Source: Saprospirales bacterium (GTDB lineage: Bacteria; Bacteroidota; Bacteroidia; Chitinophagales; Saprospiraceae). Taken from it: DNA of 42,485 bases. Below the pieces are notes generated by a model, which had not been told where the DNA came from, searched no databases, and worked only from the letters and a program-made list of their open reading frames with translations. Positions 35,791 to 42,485 of the stretch are shown here, in pieces. The position numbers and the translations under genes are program-made. The stretch is from contig RECS01000091.1 of assembly GCA_007693915.1 (NCBI GenBank), positions 1-42,485 on the forward strand, given 5' to 3'. The first letter of the stretch is position 1, and every line of letters begins with the position of its first letter.

Positions 35791-35960
35791 AATAACTGCT
35801 AACGCTTAGGCTATGAGTAGTTGCGTGGGTTAGCACTTAACTTTGCAAGTACACACCAAACTGAAAATCCGCGAGACACGAGCGCAGCGAACTGGCCGTA
35901 GGCAATTTTCAGAAGTAGGCTAGAACAAGCAATTACTCATAGCCATTGTTTGCCAGTAGT
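35791..35960. repeat. long imperfect palindromic repeat between two toxin-antitoxin modules
   Basis: GGCTATGAGTAGTTGC (35809-35824) is the inverted copy of GCAATTACTCATAGCC (35929-35944), matching at 15 of 16 positions. Between them a second nested pair, CTGAAAAT (35851-35858) and ATTTTCAG (35905-35912), sits around a GC-richer centre. The whole can fold into a cruciform or long hairpin. The sequence style, with CTATG-AGTA arms and a GTTAGCACTTAACTTTG interior, recalls dispersed intergenic repeats I know from other Bacteroidota genomes, but I cannot check copy number here. It separates the PIN/HTH module from the HigBA-like module. Confidence 0.65.
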
Positions 35961-35965
35961 GTTTT

Positions 35966-36316
35966 TTATACGACTTTAAATTCCGATTCGTTCATTTCCA
36001 CACTAAATCGAACATTTGCTTTTAATGCTCGGAATACTTTTAAAATCGTTTCTATTGTTACATTCTTGGTGTTTCGTTCCAATTTAGAGATTTGTGATTT
36101 CTGAACTCCGATTAATTCTCCAAGTTGTTCTTGAGTTAAATTCCGTTCTTTTCGGACAGATTTTATCATATCTCCAAGCACTTCCATTCGCAACTCAAAT
36201 TCGTACTTGTCACGTTCTGGTGTTCCAACCTTTCCAATGTCATTATCCTTCATTTGGTCAAGTGTCATCATTTTCATCTTTTTATTCTTTGTTGCCATAA
36301 TTTTAAGTTTATTCAT
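35966..36316 (-). CDS. XRE-family HTH antitoxin (HigA-like)
   Basis: This protein of up to 116 aa ends in a Cro/CI-type helix-turn-helix: LTQEQLGELIGVQKSQISKL, then ERNTKNVTIETILKVFRALK and the strand ANVRFSVEM. ATG 36316 overlaps the toxin stop by 8 bp and ATG 36298 (MATKNKKMKM) is also possible; the overlap favours coupled translation either way. Toxin-before-antitoxin order is the HigBA arrangement. It should bind the upstream RelE/HigB-like toxin and repress the operon. The N-terminal segment (DQMKDNDIGKVGTPERDKYE) resembles the pre-HTH region of chromosomal HigA-like antitoxins. Confidence 0.82.
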   Translation of the reverse strand: MNKLKIMATKNKKMKMMTLDQMKDNDIGKVGTPERDKYEFELRMEVLGDMIKSVRKERNLTQEQLGELIGVQKSQISKLERNTKNVTIETILKVFRALKANVRFSVEMNESEFKVV

Positions 36317-36593
36317 TAAAATATTCAGCTCTAATTTTCAATGCTTTCTCAATCTCCGATTTTGGAACTTTACTTACCTTTTTGACCATTCCGTGTGTCG
36401 ATAACACAAGCGTTTTGGTTTTATCCGTTTTGTCCCAAAAAGCAAAGAGTCTGTATTGAATTCCTTGATAAAGCGTTCTAAATTCCCAAATGTCGTCAGT
36501 CAGTTTCTTAAACAGCTTCGGGTCATTTTCCAGTTTCGCTTTATCCAAATTATAGTAGATTTTCTTTTTAGCTTTTGCATCCAGTGTTGACAT
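36309..36593 (-). CDS. RelE/HigB-like toxin (phage Gp49-type)
   Basis: This 94-aa basic protein has the RelE-superfamily pattern. After an N-terminal helix (KAKLENDPKLFKKLTDDIWE), strands follow as FRTLYQGIQYRLFAFWDK and KTLVLSTHGMVKKVSKVPKS, then a C-terminal helix EIEKALKIRAEYFNE. The sequence LYQGIQYRLFAFWD is characteristic of Gp49/HigB-like mRNA interferases, in which arginine and lysine residues near the strand ends act on ribosome-bound mRNA. The start is ATG 36593. It is directly coupled to the XRE antitoxin gene, so it is likely the toxin of an intact type II module. Catalytic residues are not certain from sequence alone. Confidence 0.8.
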   Translation of the reverse strand: MSTLDAKAKKKIYYNLDKAKLENDPKLFKKLTDDIWEFRTLYQGIQYRLFAFWDKTDKTKTLVLSTHGMVKKVSKVPKSEIEKALKIRAEYFNE

Positions 36594-36894
36594 AAAGTCA
36601 ATAGCTTATTCAAGAAAAACTATTTCAAATTTTGGCTTCATTCAGTTCTTTTGTCGTTTTACTTTGATAAAGATAATAAAAAAGTTGAATTATATGGACA
36701 CTTTGATGGCTTTTTGACATTAGCGGCAACATCCCCCTACCCGTAACTCCCCTAAAACATGCGTATATTTTTCATATGTCGGCAGGGTAGATTCAGGTAG
36801 AATTTTTTATTAGACCCAAACTTAAACATTTTCTATTCAACTCAGAAAATCTTTCAGAATTTTTTTAGATACTTCTCAATTTATCAGAACCTTT
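36594..36894. other. intergenic region upstream of the HigBA-like module
   Basis: This 301-bp spacer separates the toxin start from the 3' end of the EnvC-like gene. It must hold the toxin-antitoxin promoter, but no TTTG-N20-TAnnTTTG pair was found on the minus strand. It has AT-rich blocks and a short C-rich patch near 36730. No coding frame, RNA gene or convincing inverted repeat is visible. Confidence 0.5.
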
Positions 36895-38100
36895 TTACCG
36901 CCCCAACCAAGGCTCCGGATTTAAAGGTTCTTTCCCTCGCCACAATTCAAAATGCAGCATGTGGTTACCGGAGCCGGGGTCTCTGCCTACTTGTCCAAGG
37001 CTTTGGCCGGCAGTGATGGTGTCGCCATTGCCAACATAGGTTGATTGAAGCCCTGCGTAAACTGTAAAGTAATTTCCGTGTCTGATGAGTACCATTTTCT
37101 GATCTCCCGGCATACTGACCACCGCGGTTACCTCGCCTTCAAAAACTGCTCTGATGGGGGTACCTTCCTGAGTTCGGATATCGATTCCATTGTTATTGAT
37201 GGTAACATTTCTCAAAGTGGGGTGAGGCTGACTACCGAATCGCGATTGGATAATACCCCTTTCCACCGGCCAGGGTATTTTGCCGCGATTCTGCTCAAAA
37301 TTACCGGTGAGTTTTTCATAAGCTGCATTTACCTCGGGTAATTCTTCTCGTCGTTCAGCTGAACGGGCTATTTCCTCAGCTATCAGTCGGTCTATATGCT
37401 CAGTAAGCTGCCGGCGCTGTTGTTGTTGTTTTTGTAAATTCTGCCTCAGTTCCTGCTCTCTGCCCTTTAAGGAGTTCAATATTTGATCCACCTCCTTCAT
37501 ATCCTCGTCTAGCTCATTCACTGCTCTGCGTTCATTGGCTCTCAATTGATCCATTTCCTTGAGAGACAATTCCAGTTGATTCTGTTGGTCATTCAGCACC
37601 ACACCCACCGAGTCCAATTGATTTTTCCTATTGTCCATGTAGGTGCGAAACTGCCGGTTGTAGAGGTGCCTTCGGATGGCTTCATTTAAGCTGCCCGCAG
37701 AAAGCAGATGCATCCAATCCTTTGTAGTAATATTGCGGATATAAGCTATCCGCAGTTGATTAAAGTAAACTTCCCTCAGTTCCTCAATTTCAGCTTCAAG
37801 GTATTTGATGGAATCCCTGATTTCAGTTAGTTCGGTATTCAAAAGCCTGATTTGAGCGTTAATGTTATTCAAGACCTGTCTTCTCGATTCAAGTTGACGC
37901 TGAAGGGTGACCAGATTTTCTACTGTATTGCGCTGTCGTCTAACACTCTCATCTAACATACTGCGAGTGGTTCGGATATCCTGCTCCAGAGATTGACGTT
38001 GTTGTTCCAGCTCTTGTCGTGTTTGAGCCGTGATATCGCTTAGTGAAAAAAAAGCAATACCCAAAAAGAGTAAAAAGGCTATTTTATTCAAATCGGTCAT
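36895..38100 (-). CDS. EnvC-like coiled-coil/LytM protein with degenerate metal site
   Basis: From ATG 38100 (MTDLNKIAFLLFLGIAFFSL) this is 401 aa with a signal peptide ending near DITAQ. About 230 residues of coiled coil follow (LEQQRQSLEQDIRTTRSMLD ... LRQNLQKQQQQRRQL). The C-terminal LytM/M23 domain ends in NPEPWLGR, very like E. coli EnvC. Metal ligands are degraded. The usual H-G-x-D motif reads NNGIDIRTQEGTPI, so the first His is Asn. The H-x-H pair reads M-L-H (HMLHFELW), so one His is lost. As with EnvC it is therefore expected to activate cell-wall amidases at division rather than cut peptidoglycan itself. The gene overlaps the preceding DUF4292 gene by 17 bp. Confidence 0.88.
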   Translation of the reverse strand: MTDLNKIAFLLFLGIAFFSLSDITAQTRQELEQQRQSLEQDIRTTRSMLDESVRRQRNTVENLVTLQRQLESRRQVLNNINAQIRLLNTELTEIRDSIKYLEAEIEELREVYFNQLRIAYIRNITTKDWMHLLSAGSLNEAIRRHLYNRQFRTYMDNRKNQLDSVGVVLNDQQNQLELSLKEMDQLRANERRAVNELDEDMKEVDQILNSLKGREQELRQNLQKQQQQRRQLTEHIDRLIAEEIARSAERREELPEVNAAYEKLTGNFEQNRGKIPWPVERGIIQSRFGSQPHPTLRNVTINNNGIDIRTQEGTPIRAVFEGEVTAVVSMPGDQKMVLIRHGNYFTVYAGLQSTYVGNGDTITAGQSLGQVGRDPGSGNHMLHFELWRGKEPLNPEPWLGR

Positions 38101-38896
38101 ATCGGCTTGGAATACTGAAAGGCAAATCGGGAAAGGTATTGACTTCGACTTCAATGAATTCACAAATTAAGCTGAACTGATCCTGCTCATCTGTTGCAGA
38201 AATACTGCGATTAAAAGCAAAAAATCCGGCATCATTGATCTCTTGATAATTAGAGTTGATGGATTCCATAAATCTTCCACTTCGGTCTGTCAAAGAAAAT
38301 TTATCCACCAAACGCATTTCATTGATGTGGTAAATAACCTGAAGGGTATTGATAAAACCAAAAATTATAGCCTTTGGGTTTTCGACCTCTAATCTACTAA
38401 CTACCACATCCTCAAAAGACGGACTTCCCAGTAACATCTGTTGTAGTTGATTGAAATCAATATCCAGTCCGTATCTTCTACCTACTTCGCTCATAGGCAA
38501 TTTTATATACTCCCTATTGACTCTGTCGAGCAATTGAAAAGTATCCGGTGTAATCAATACTCTCCCTGCCTCAAAACCCAATAGAGTAGCTCTCACCCAA
38601 ATCGCACTGTCTTTCACGGATCTGATTTGCCCCCGGAAAGAATAGGACTGTCGATCAAAACTGACTTCCATCCGCGCCCTCGCATCAATTGTTTCTGCCT
38701 GAAATTCATTTACAGCGACCTCAGCAATCAGGTTTTCCGCTGTCATCTTTTCAAGCGGCACGTCTACTGACGAACGGGCTGACTTACATGCTGAGTTAGA
38801 CATGAAGAAAACGAGCAAAAGAAATATTCCTGACCATTGCCATGCCTTGGATATTCTGAAAAATTGCTCCGGTTTTATAGCGTGTTGATTATTCAT
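38084..38896 (-). CDS. DUF4292 outer-membrane-type lipoprotein
   Basis: This 270-aa protein has a membrane segment (WSGIFLLLVFFMSNSACKS) with a lipobox-like SNSAC, so the cysteine near 37 is probably lipidated. The mature part is beta-rich (ARMEVSFDRQSYSFRGQIRS, IWVRATLLGFEAGRVLITPD, LLDRVNREYIKLP) and matches DUF4292. That family resembles LolA/LolB-like half-barrels and is usual in Bacteroidota beside a TPR protein and an EnvC-like M23 protein. It may handle lipoprotein or lipid cargo, but this is inference from fold and neighbours. Its stop lies inside the start of the EnvC-like gene, indicating coupled translation. Confidence 0.85.
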   Translation of the reverse strand: MNNQHAIKPEQFFRISKAWQWSGIFLLLVFFMSNSACKSARSSVDVPLEKMTAENLIAEVAVNEFQAETIDARARMEVSFDRQSYSFRGQIRSVKDSAIWVRATLLGFEAGRVLITPDTFQLLDRVNREYIKLPMSEVGRRYGLDIDFNQLQQMLLGSPSFEDVVVSRLEVENPKAIIFGFINTLQVIYHINEMRLVDKFSLTDRSGRFMESINSNYQEINDAGFFAFNRSISATDEQDQFSLICEFIEVEVNTFPDLPFSIPSRYDRFE

Positions 38897-38992
38897 CTTC
38901 TTTTTATTTTTATTGGAAAAAACCCAATAAGGAATTTCTTTTATTTTGGTGAACCTTGTCCGTCCCGCAATTAATTATTTCACCTCCTTTCT

Positions 38993-40675
38993 TCATTGTG
39001 TCTGGCCGTTTAATATCTGCCTTATTTCTTCAGCCTGATCAGGTCGGACTTCATTGAATATTTTTACAGCCGCTTCAAGTACGTGCCTCGACATGGAAAA
39101 ATCGTACTGCATGACAACATCCATTATTTCTCCGGCTTTTTCTTGATCACCACTACCCTTTGTATGCAATGCTCTTAAAATTAAGTAATCCGGATCTGCC
39201 GCAACACTTTTTTCTATTTGATCCAATACCGCTTCCAATTCAACCGGATTTTCTTTAAATTCAGTCAGAATCCGTGCCTTCGCAATAATCAAATCGGGCT
39301 CCGGACCAAATTCTCTCAATCCTGTATCTACCAAATCTAATGCTTCCTGCACATTCTCTGATTTCAATTCCAATTCGGATTCTGCCAGCACCATATAAAC
39401 CCCAAGACCGGGCTGACGACGAGACATCAAATTCGCTCTTGAAAAAGTGGTTCTAGCCATATCCAATTCACCCTTACCGGCATAAGCCCTCGAAAGATAA
39501 TAGTAAAACAAAGCCTGATTGGGATAGTATTCCAAAGCCCTTTCAGTTTCCTTAAACAACATTTCAAAATCTCTCAACCTCAACAGGGTTTCCAGATAGT
39601 TAAACCACACCTGCACCACATTCGTTCGAATTTCCAATGCTGATGCATAGTAGTTTTTAGCTGCCACAAACTGATAGGAAGAGAAAGCTACATCACCAGC
39701 CAGTGCCATGGCCTCCACCCTTTCGGGATGCAGTCCGGTTAAGGTCTCAGCCGCTCTAGCCAGCCCGGCAGAAAGTTCTGGATTATAGCTTTCAGAAAGT
39801 TGAATGACAAATGGAATCAACTCTCTGATTTTTTCATCGGCATCGATTGACGGATTGGAGATAATGGAATGAATACCGGCGAGTGGATCGTCTTCCATTG
39901 AGCCTGCCATTCTCGCCAATAAAACCTGTGCCCTACTGTTTTCAGGATCAATTTCCAAAACTTCTTCCAGAACAGTTTTGGCCTTTTCTTCCTGATCACT
40001 TACCAGAAAAAAGTCCACCATTTCCATTCGGAAAGAGCTGTTTTTTGGAAAAGCCTTTATCAACTTACGATATTCATTTTCAATATTCCCTTTATCGCCA
40101 TCACCTCTGTAAATACTGATTTTTTTTGCAGCCAGTTCGGGAGTCACTCCTACTCTCCTTTCAATAGTATGGAGTACCTCAAGTGCCTGTTCTCTGTCTG
40201 ATAGCAGCAGCAGGTGATAGGCGCGACTTATGGCATAATTGGACCGATGAGGATGGATTTCCAATAGTTTGCGATAGGCATCTTCTGCCAGATCACTTCT
40301 GTCCATATTTGCGCTCAGATTAGCCAAAAGCTGCAACATCCACTCATTATCCGGTGCATTGCGGTGTGCACTCTGTGCTGCGTCCAATGCCCTGTCCTGT
40401 TGTCCAAGTGCATCGTAAGTTCTCGCCAACTCGTAAAGGAACACAGCATTGTCTGAATCTTGGGAGAGCAAATTATTGAGTCTTTCAGCAGCCTCGTCGT
40501 ACTGACCCGTTATCATAAACATCCTCGCTTCCAGAAACTCGGTTTCCAGATTGGGTGCTTCTTCAAAAAACTCATCAAAGTCAAATTCTTGCGCAGAGAT
40601 CTGTCCTCCCATAAATATGAGAAAAAAAAGCGCTGCTGCAAAGTGAAGAAGGGATTTTATCTTTTTTCTAATCAT
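38993..40675 (-). CDS. periplasmic TPR-repeat protein
   Basis: This 560-aa protein has a signal peptide (SLLHFAAALFFLIFMGGQISAQ) followed by an acidic linker (FDFDEFFEEAPNLE). Tetratricopeptide repeats run through nearly the whole length, for example GQYDEAAERLNNLLSQDSDN, ALGQQDRALDAAQSAHRNAP and DEEKAKTVLEEVLEIDPENS-type units. No enzyme domain is visible. TPR proteins of this kind scaffold complexes in the envelope. Its start codon overlaps the stop of the nucleotidyltransferase gene by one base (TAATG), so it belongs to the dut-to-envC gene block. The 96-bp gap before the DUF4292 gene is the largest in the block. Confidence 0.9.
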   Translation of the reverse strand: MIRKKIKSLLHFAAALFFLIFMGGQISAQEFDFDEFFEEAPNLETEFLEARMFMITGQYDEAAERLNNLLSQDSDNAVFLYELARTYDALGQQDRALDAAQSAHRNAPDNEWMLQLLANLSANMDRSDLAEDAYRKLLEIHPHRSNYAISRAYHLLLLSDREQALEVLHTIERRVGVTPELAAKKISIYRGDGDKGNIENEYRKLIKAFPKNSSFRMEMVDFFLVSDQEEKAKTVLEEVLEIDPENSRAQVLLARMAGSMEDDPLAGIHSIISNPSIDADEKIRELIPFVIQLSESYNPELSAGLARAAETLTGLHPERVEAMALAGDVAFSSYQFVAAKNYYASALEIRTNVVQVWFNYLETLLRLRDFEMLFKETERALEYYPNQALFYYYLSRAYAGKGELDMARTTFSRANLMSRRQPGLGVYMVLAESELELKSENVQEALDLVDTGLREFGPEPDLIIAKARILTEFKENPVELEAVLDQIEKSVAADPDYLILRALHTKGSGDQEKAGEIMDVVMQYDFSMSRHVLEAAVKIFNEVRPDQAEEIRQILNGQTQ

Positions 40676-41676
40676 TAATCAAATCTTGAATAGTCTCCCA
40701 GGCTTATTTTCCTGGCTTTTTCTTTATATTCAGCATGGTTTCCTATCATACTATTTTTGAGGTTAACATTTTTTATCCTCGCATCGTTTTGTATAACGCT
40801 TTTTTCGACTACTGATTTTATAATGATGGAACCCTGACCAACCGTCACGAAAGGACCGACCACCGAATTTTTTATCACTGCACCCTTTCCAATAAAGCAA
40901 GGGTGTATAATTTTACTATCGATCAGGATTGCATCTGACTCAATAACATCGCTACCGGGTTTGGTTGCAAGAATACGCTCTGTTGTTGAAATGATTGCTT
41001 CTTTATTTCCGCAATCCAGCCATTCATCAATTTTAGCTGTAGAAAACCGAACTCCATCTTCTTTCATCAGGTCTAGTACTGATGTGATTTGAAACTCACC
41101 TTTGTCTCGAATATCGTTTTTTATCAGATAATCCAGCTTATCCGCAAATCGCTCTCCATCCCTGAAGTAGTAAATCCCGACAATAGCCTGATCGGAAACA
41201 AAAACGGGACTTTTCTCAACAAATTGAGTGATGATACCCTTTTCATTTGTTTTTACGACACCAAAACCGGATGGATCCTCCACCCGTTGTGTCCAGATAA
41301 TTCCCTCCTTTTTTGGGTCAAAGGAAAAATCTGAAATAAACAAAGTATCAGCAAATGCCACTATACACTGTCCTTTTATACTCGCTTTAGCGCAAAAAAT
41401 AGCATGAGCGGGACCGAGTGGTTCATCCTGATAATAAATGGAGCCTTTTGAACCATTGTTCTCTGCGATATCCAGAAGTTGTTGTTTTACTTCATCATTC
41501 AAATCGCCCACGACAAAAGATATTTCATCAAAAGGTTTTTCTAAACCCTCCGACAAAATTTCAATCAACCATTGAACAATGGGTTTTCCTGCAATAGGTA
41601 CCAAAGGCTTCGGTGTAGTAAGTGTATGTGGCCGCAATCTTGAACCCCTGCCAGCCATAGGTATGATTAATCTCAT
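40675..41676 (-). CDS. sugar-phosphate nucleotidyltransferase with left-handed beta-helix tail
   Basis: This 333-aa protein starts with MRLIIPMAGRGSRLRPHTLT, then TPKPLVPIAGKPIVQWLIEI: the GxGxRLxPxT...PKPxxPxxGxP signature of RmlA/GlmU-type NTP transferases. The central part includes IVAFADTLFISDF with the metal-binding Asp, and DEWLDCGNKEAIIST. Residues about 250-325 form hexapeptide repeats (FIGKGAVIKNSVVGPFVTVG, SVVEKSVIQNDARIKN). It should make an activated nucleotide sugar from a sugar-1-phosphate; whether the product is dTDP-glucose, UDP-sugar or other cannot be told. It is 45 bp downstream of dut and overlaps the TPR gene by one base. Confidence 0.88.
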   Translation of the reverse strand: MRLIIPMAGRGSRLRPHTLTTPKPLVPIAGKPIVQWLIEILSEGLEKPFDEISFVVGDLNDEVKQQLLDIAENNGSKGSIYYQDEPLGPAHAIFCAKASIKGQCIVAFADTLFISDFSFDPKKEGIIWTQRVEDPSGFGVVKTNEKGIITQFVEKSPVFVSDQAIVGIYYFRDGERFADKLDYLIKNDIRDKGEFQITSVLDLMKEDGVRFSTAKIDEWLDCGNKEAIISTTERILATKPGSDVIESDAILIDSKIIHPCFIGKGAVIKNSVVGPFVTVGQGSIIIKSVVEKSVIQNDARIKNVNLKNSMIGNHAEYKEKARKISLGDYSRFD

Positions 41677-41721
41677 CTTTCGTTTGAATTTATACGTGAA
41701 TAGAACCTAAAAAAGTAAGCT

Positions 41722-42162
41722 TTATTTTTTACCGGTGCTACCAAATCCTCCTGCCCCCCTTTCTGTCGCAGATAATTCGTCAACTTCCTCCCATTGCAAT
41801 TGAACGTAGGCGGCTATCACCATCTGTGCGATGCGTTCACCCGGCTCAATTGTCACCGCGTGATTGGATAAATTGACCAAGATCACTTTTATTTCACCGC
41901 GATAATCGCTGTCCACCGTTCCGGGGCTATTTACCACAGAAATTCCCTTTTTTGCAGCCAAACCACTCCTTGGACGTACCTGCGCTTCAAGACCTGCCGG
42001 AAGTGCTATTTTTATTCCGGTAGGAACCATATAACGATCAAGTGGCTGTAGTACAATGGGTTCATCCAGATTGGCATATAAGTCCATTCCCGCGCTGCCT
42101 TCCGTAGCATAAAATGGAAGGGGATGTTCGGATTCATTAATAATTTGGGCAGTCTTGATCAT
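41722..42162 (-). CDS. dut: dUTP diphosphatase
   Basis: Dut hydrolyses dUTP to dUMP and pyrophosphate, limiting uracil in DNA and feeding thymidylate synthesis. All five trimeric dUTPase motifs are present: [46 protein letters not shown] and [12 protein letters not shown]. The frame extends 41 codons upstream of [15 protein letters not shown], but ATG 42162 gives the usual length (146 aa). A TACATTTG box at 42194-42201 lies within the extension, supporting the shorter start. It heads a packed minus-strand block with the nucleotidyltransferase, TPR, DUF4292 and EnvC-like genes, a neighbourhood common in Bacteroidota. Confidence 0.96.
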   Translation of the reverse strand: MIKTAQIINESEHPLPFYATEGSAGMDLYANLDEPIVLQPLDRYMVPTGIKIALPAGLEAQVRPRSGLAAKKGISVVNSPGTVDSDYRGEIKVILVNLSNHAVTIEPGERIAQMVIAAYVQLQWEEVDELSATERGAGGFGSTGKK

Positions 42163-42193
42163 ACTTGAGAAATTTATGGAAAAAATAATTCCG

Positions 42194-42201
42194 CAAATGT
42201 A
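42194..42201 (-). promoter_or_regulatory. Bacteroidota -7 box upstream of dut
   Basis: The minus strand reads TACATTTG, a full match to TAnnTTTG. It would start transcription about 25 nt before ATG 42162 and drive the dut-to-envC block. The -33 TTTG is not evident. Confidence 0.4.
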
Positions 42202-42485
42202 AGAAAAATGTAACGGATGTTGACCTTTGATCTCGTCAATCCACTCCATTTCATTTCTTGTTCTTACGAGAAAAGCCATTATCAATTCCCATTCTCAACA
42301 TCCTCCTTGTCCGGACCACTGATTTATTTGATTTTGGGATTTCTCTGATTGACTGTGAATTATTTATCTGCTTCTATGCACGCATGACCTCTTTGAGGTT
42401 CGGCAATTTCAACTTGCGATGGTGAATTATATGGTTCTATTTGCATCCATTCTCCATTACCAGTGTCGTAGTAAAATTAAAAAGG

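Noticed and set aside
35791-35960. Possible integron attC site.
   Set aside because: The palindrome resembles attC in outline, but I found no proper RYYYAAC/GTTRRRY core pair and no integrase in the window. It is reported as a repeat only.
42360-42446. Short minus-strand frame (28 codons, MQIEPYNSP ... ACIEADK) near the right edge.
   Set aside because: It has no family resemblance, a stop codon just upstream in the same frame and no promoter or ribosome site, so chance is more likely. The 42286-42485 stretch otherwise holds nothing I can name.
1-42485. CRISPR arrays, tRNA/rRNA genes, prophage or antiphage operons.
   Set aside because: No regularly spaced direct repeats, cloverleaf-like sequences, phage structural genes or known defence gene sets were seen apart from the two toxin-antitoxin modules.

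Overview
This window looks like chromosomal DNA from a Bacteroidota bacterium, probably close to the Saprospiria. Three signals support this. There are several very large type IX secretion system (T9SS) substrates, with both C-terminal sorting-signal types. There are upstream boxes of the Bacteroidota sigma type (TTTG ... TAnnTTTG). There are also lineage-typical families (DUF4292, DUF6134, DUF4389, YpdA, TlpA-like lipoproteins). The finer placement is inference from gene content only.

Layout. 1-79: the last 25 codons of a T9SS cargo gene running in from the left edge. 186-5670 (all minus): a small membrane protein, a class A penicillin-binding protein, 3-dehydroquinate synthase (aroB) with an odd cysteine-bearing insertion, an antibiotic-biosynthesis-monooxygenase-fold protein, a DUF2147 protein and an alkyltransferase-like (ATL) DNA repair protein. 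5913-16781: two giant convergent secreted proteins (1640 and 1976 aa), both with gliding-motility/type B C-terminal domains, ending 15 bp apart. 16944-22355 (plus): aspS, then a three-gene unit of two tandem TlpA/thioredoxin paralogues and a DUF6134 protein, preceded by a near-perfect Bacteroidota promoter. 22374-23935: a small T9SS type A protein, an AT-rich spacer and a multiply frameshifted IS5-family transposase remnant. 23936-26875: purQ, an esterase-family lipoprotein lacking its nucleophilic serine, and dinB overlapping it tail to tail. 27050-29057 (minus): an apparent operon of a double DUF4389 protein, a Tic20/DUF4870-like membrane protein and an M48 metalloprotease. 29348-33886: a 1512-aa mosaic surface protein (LVIVD/choice-of-anchor B, DUF11, HYR, dockerin-like, type A sorting signal). 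33914-34891: ypdA. 35004-36593: an accessory islet of two toxin-antitoxin modules around a palindromic repeat. 36895-42162 (minus): dut, a sugar nucleotidyltransferase, a TPR protein, a DUF4292 lipoprotein and an EnvC-like LytM protein, tightly packed or overlapping.

How the genes fit together. The housekeeping genes cover wall synthesis, aromatic amino acid, purine and pyrimidine nucleotide metabolism, translation and DNA damage tolerance. The cell envelope dominates the rest: T9SS cargo, periplasmic thiol-redox lipoproteins, a membrane protease operon and an EnvC-like division/hydrolase activator. I saw no tRNA, rRNA, CRISPR array, prophage or recognisable antiphage operon. The parts most worth a second look are the toxin-antitoxin/palindrome islet, the serine-less esterase, the DUF4389-Tic20-M48 operon, the metal-ligand-poor EnvC homologue and the AroB insertion.
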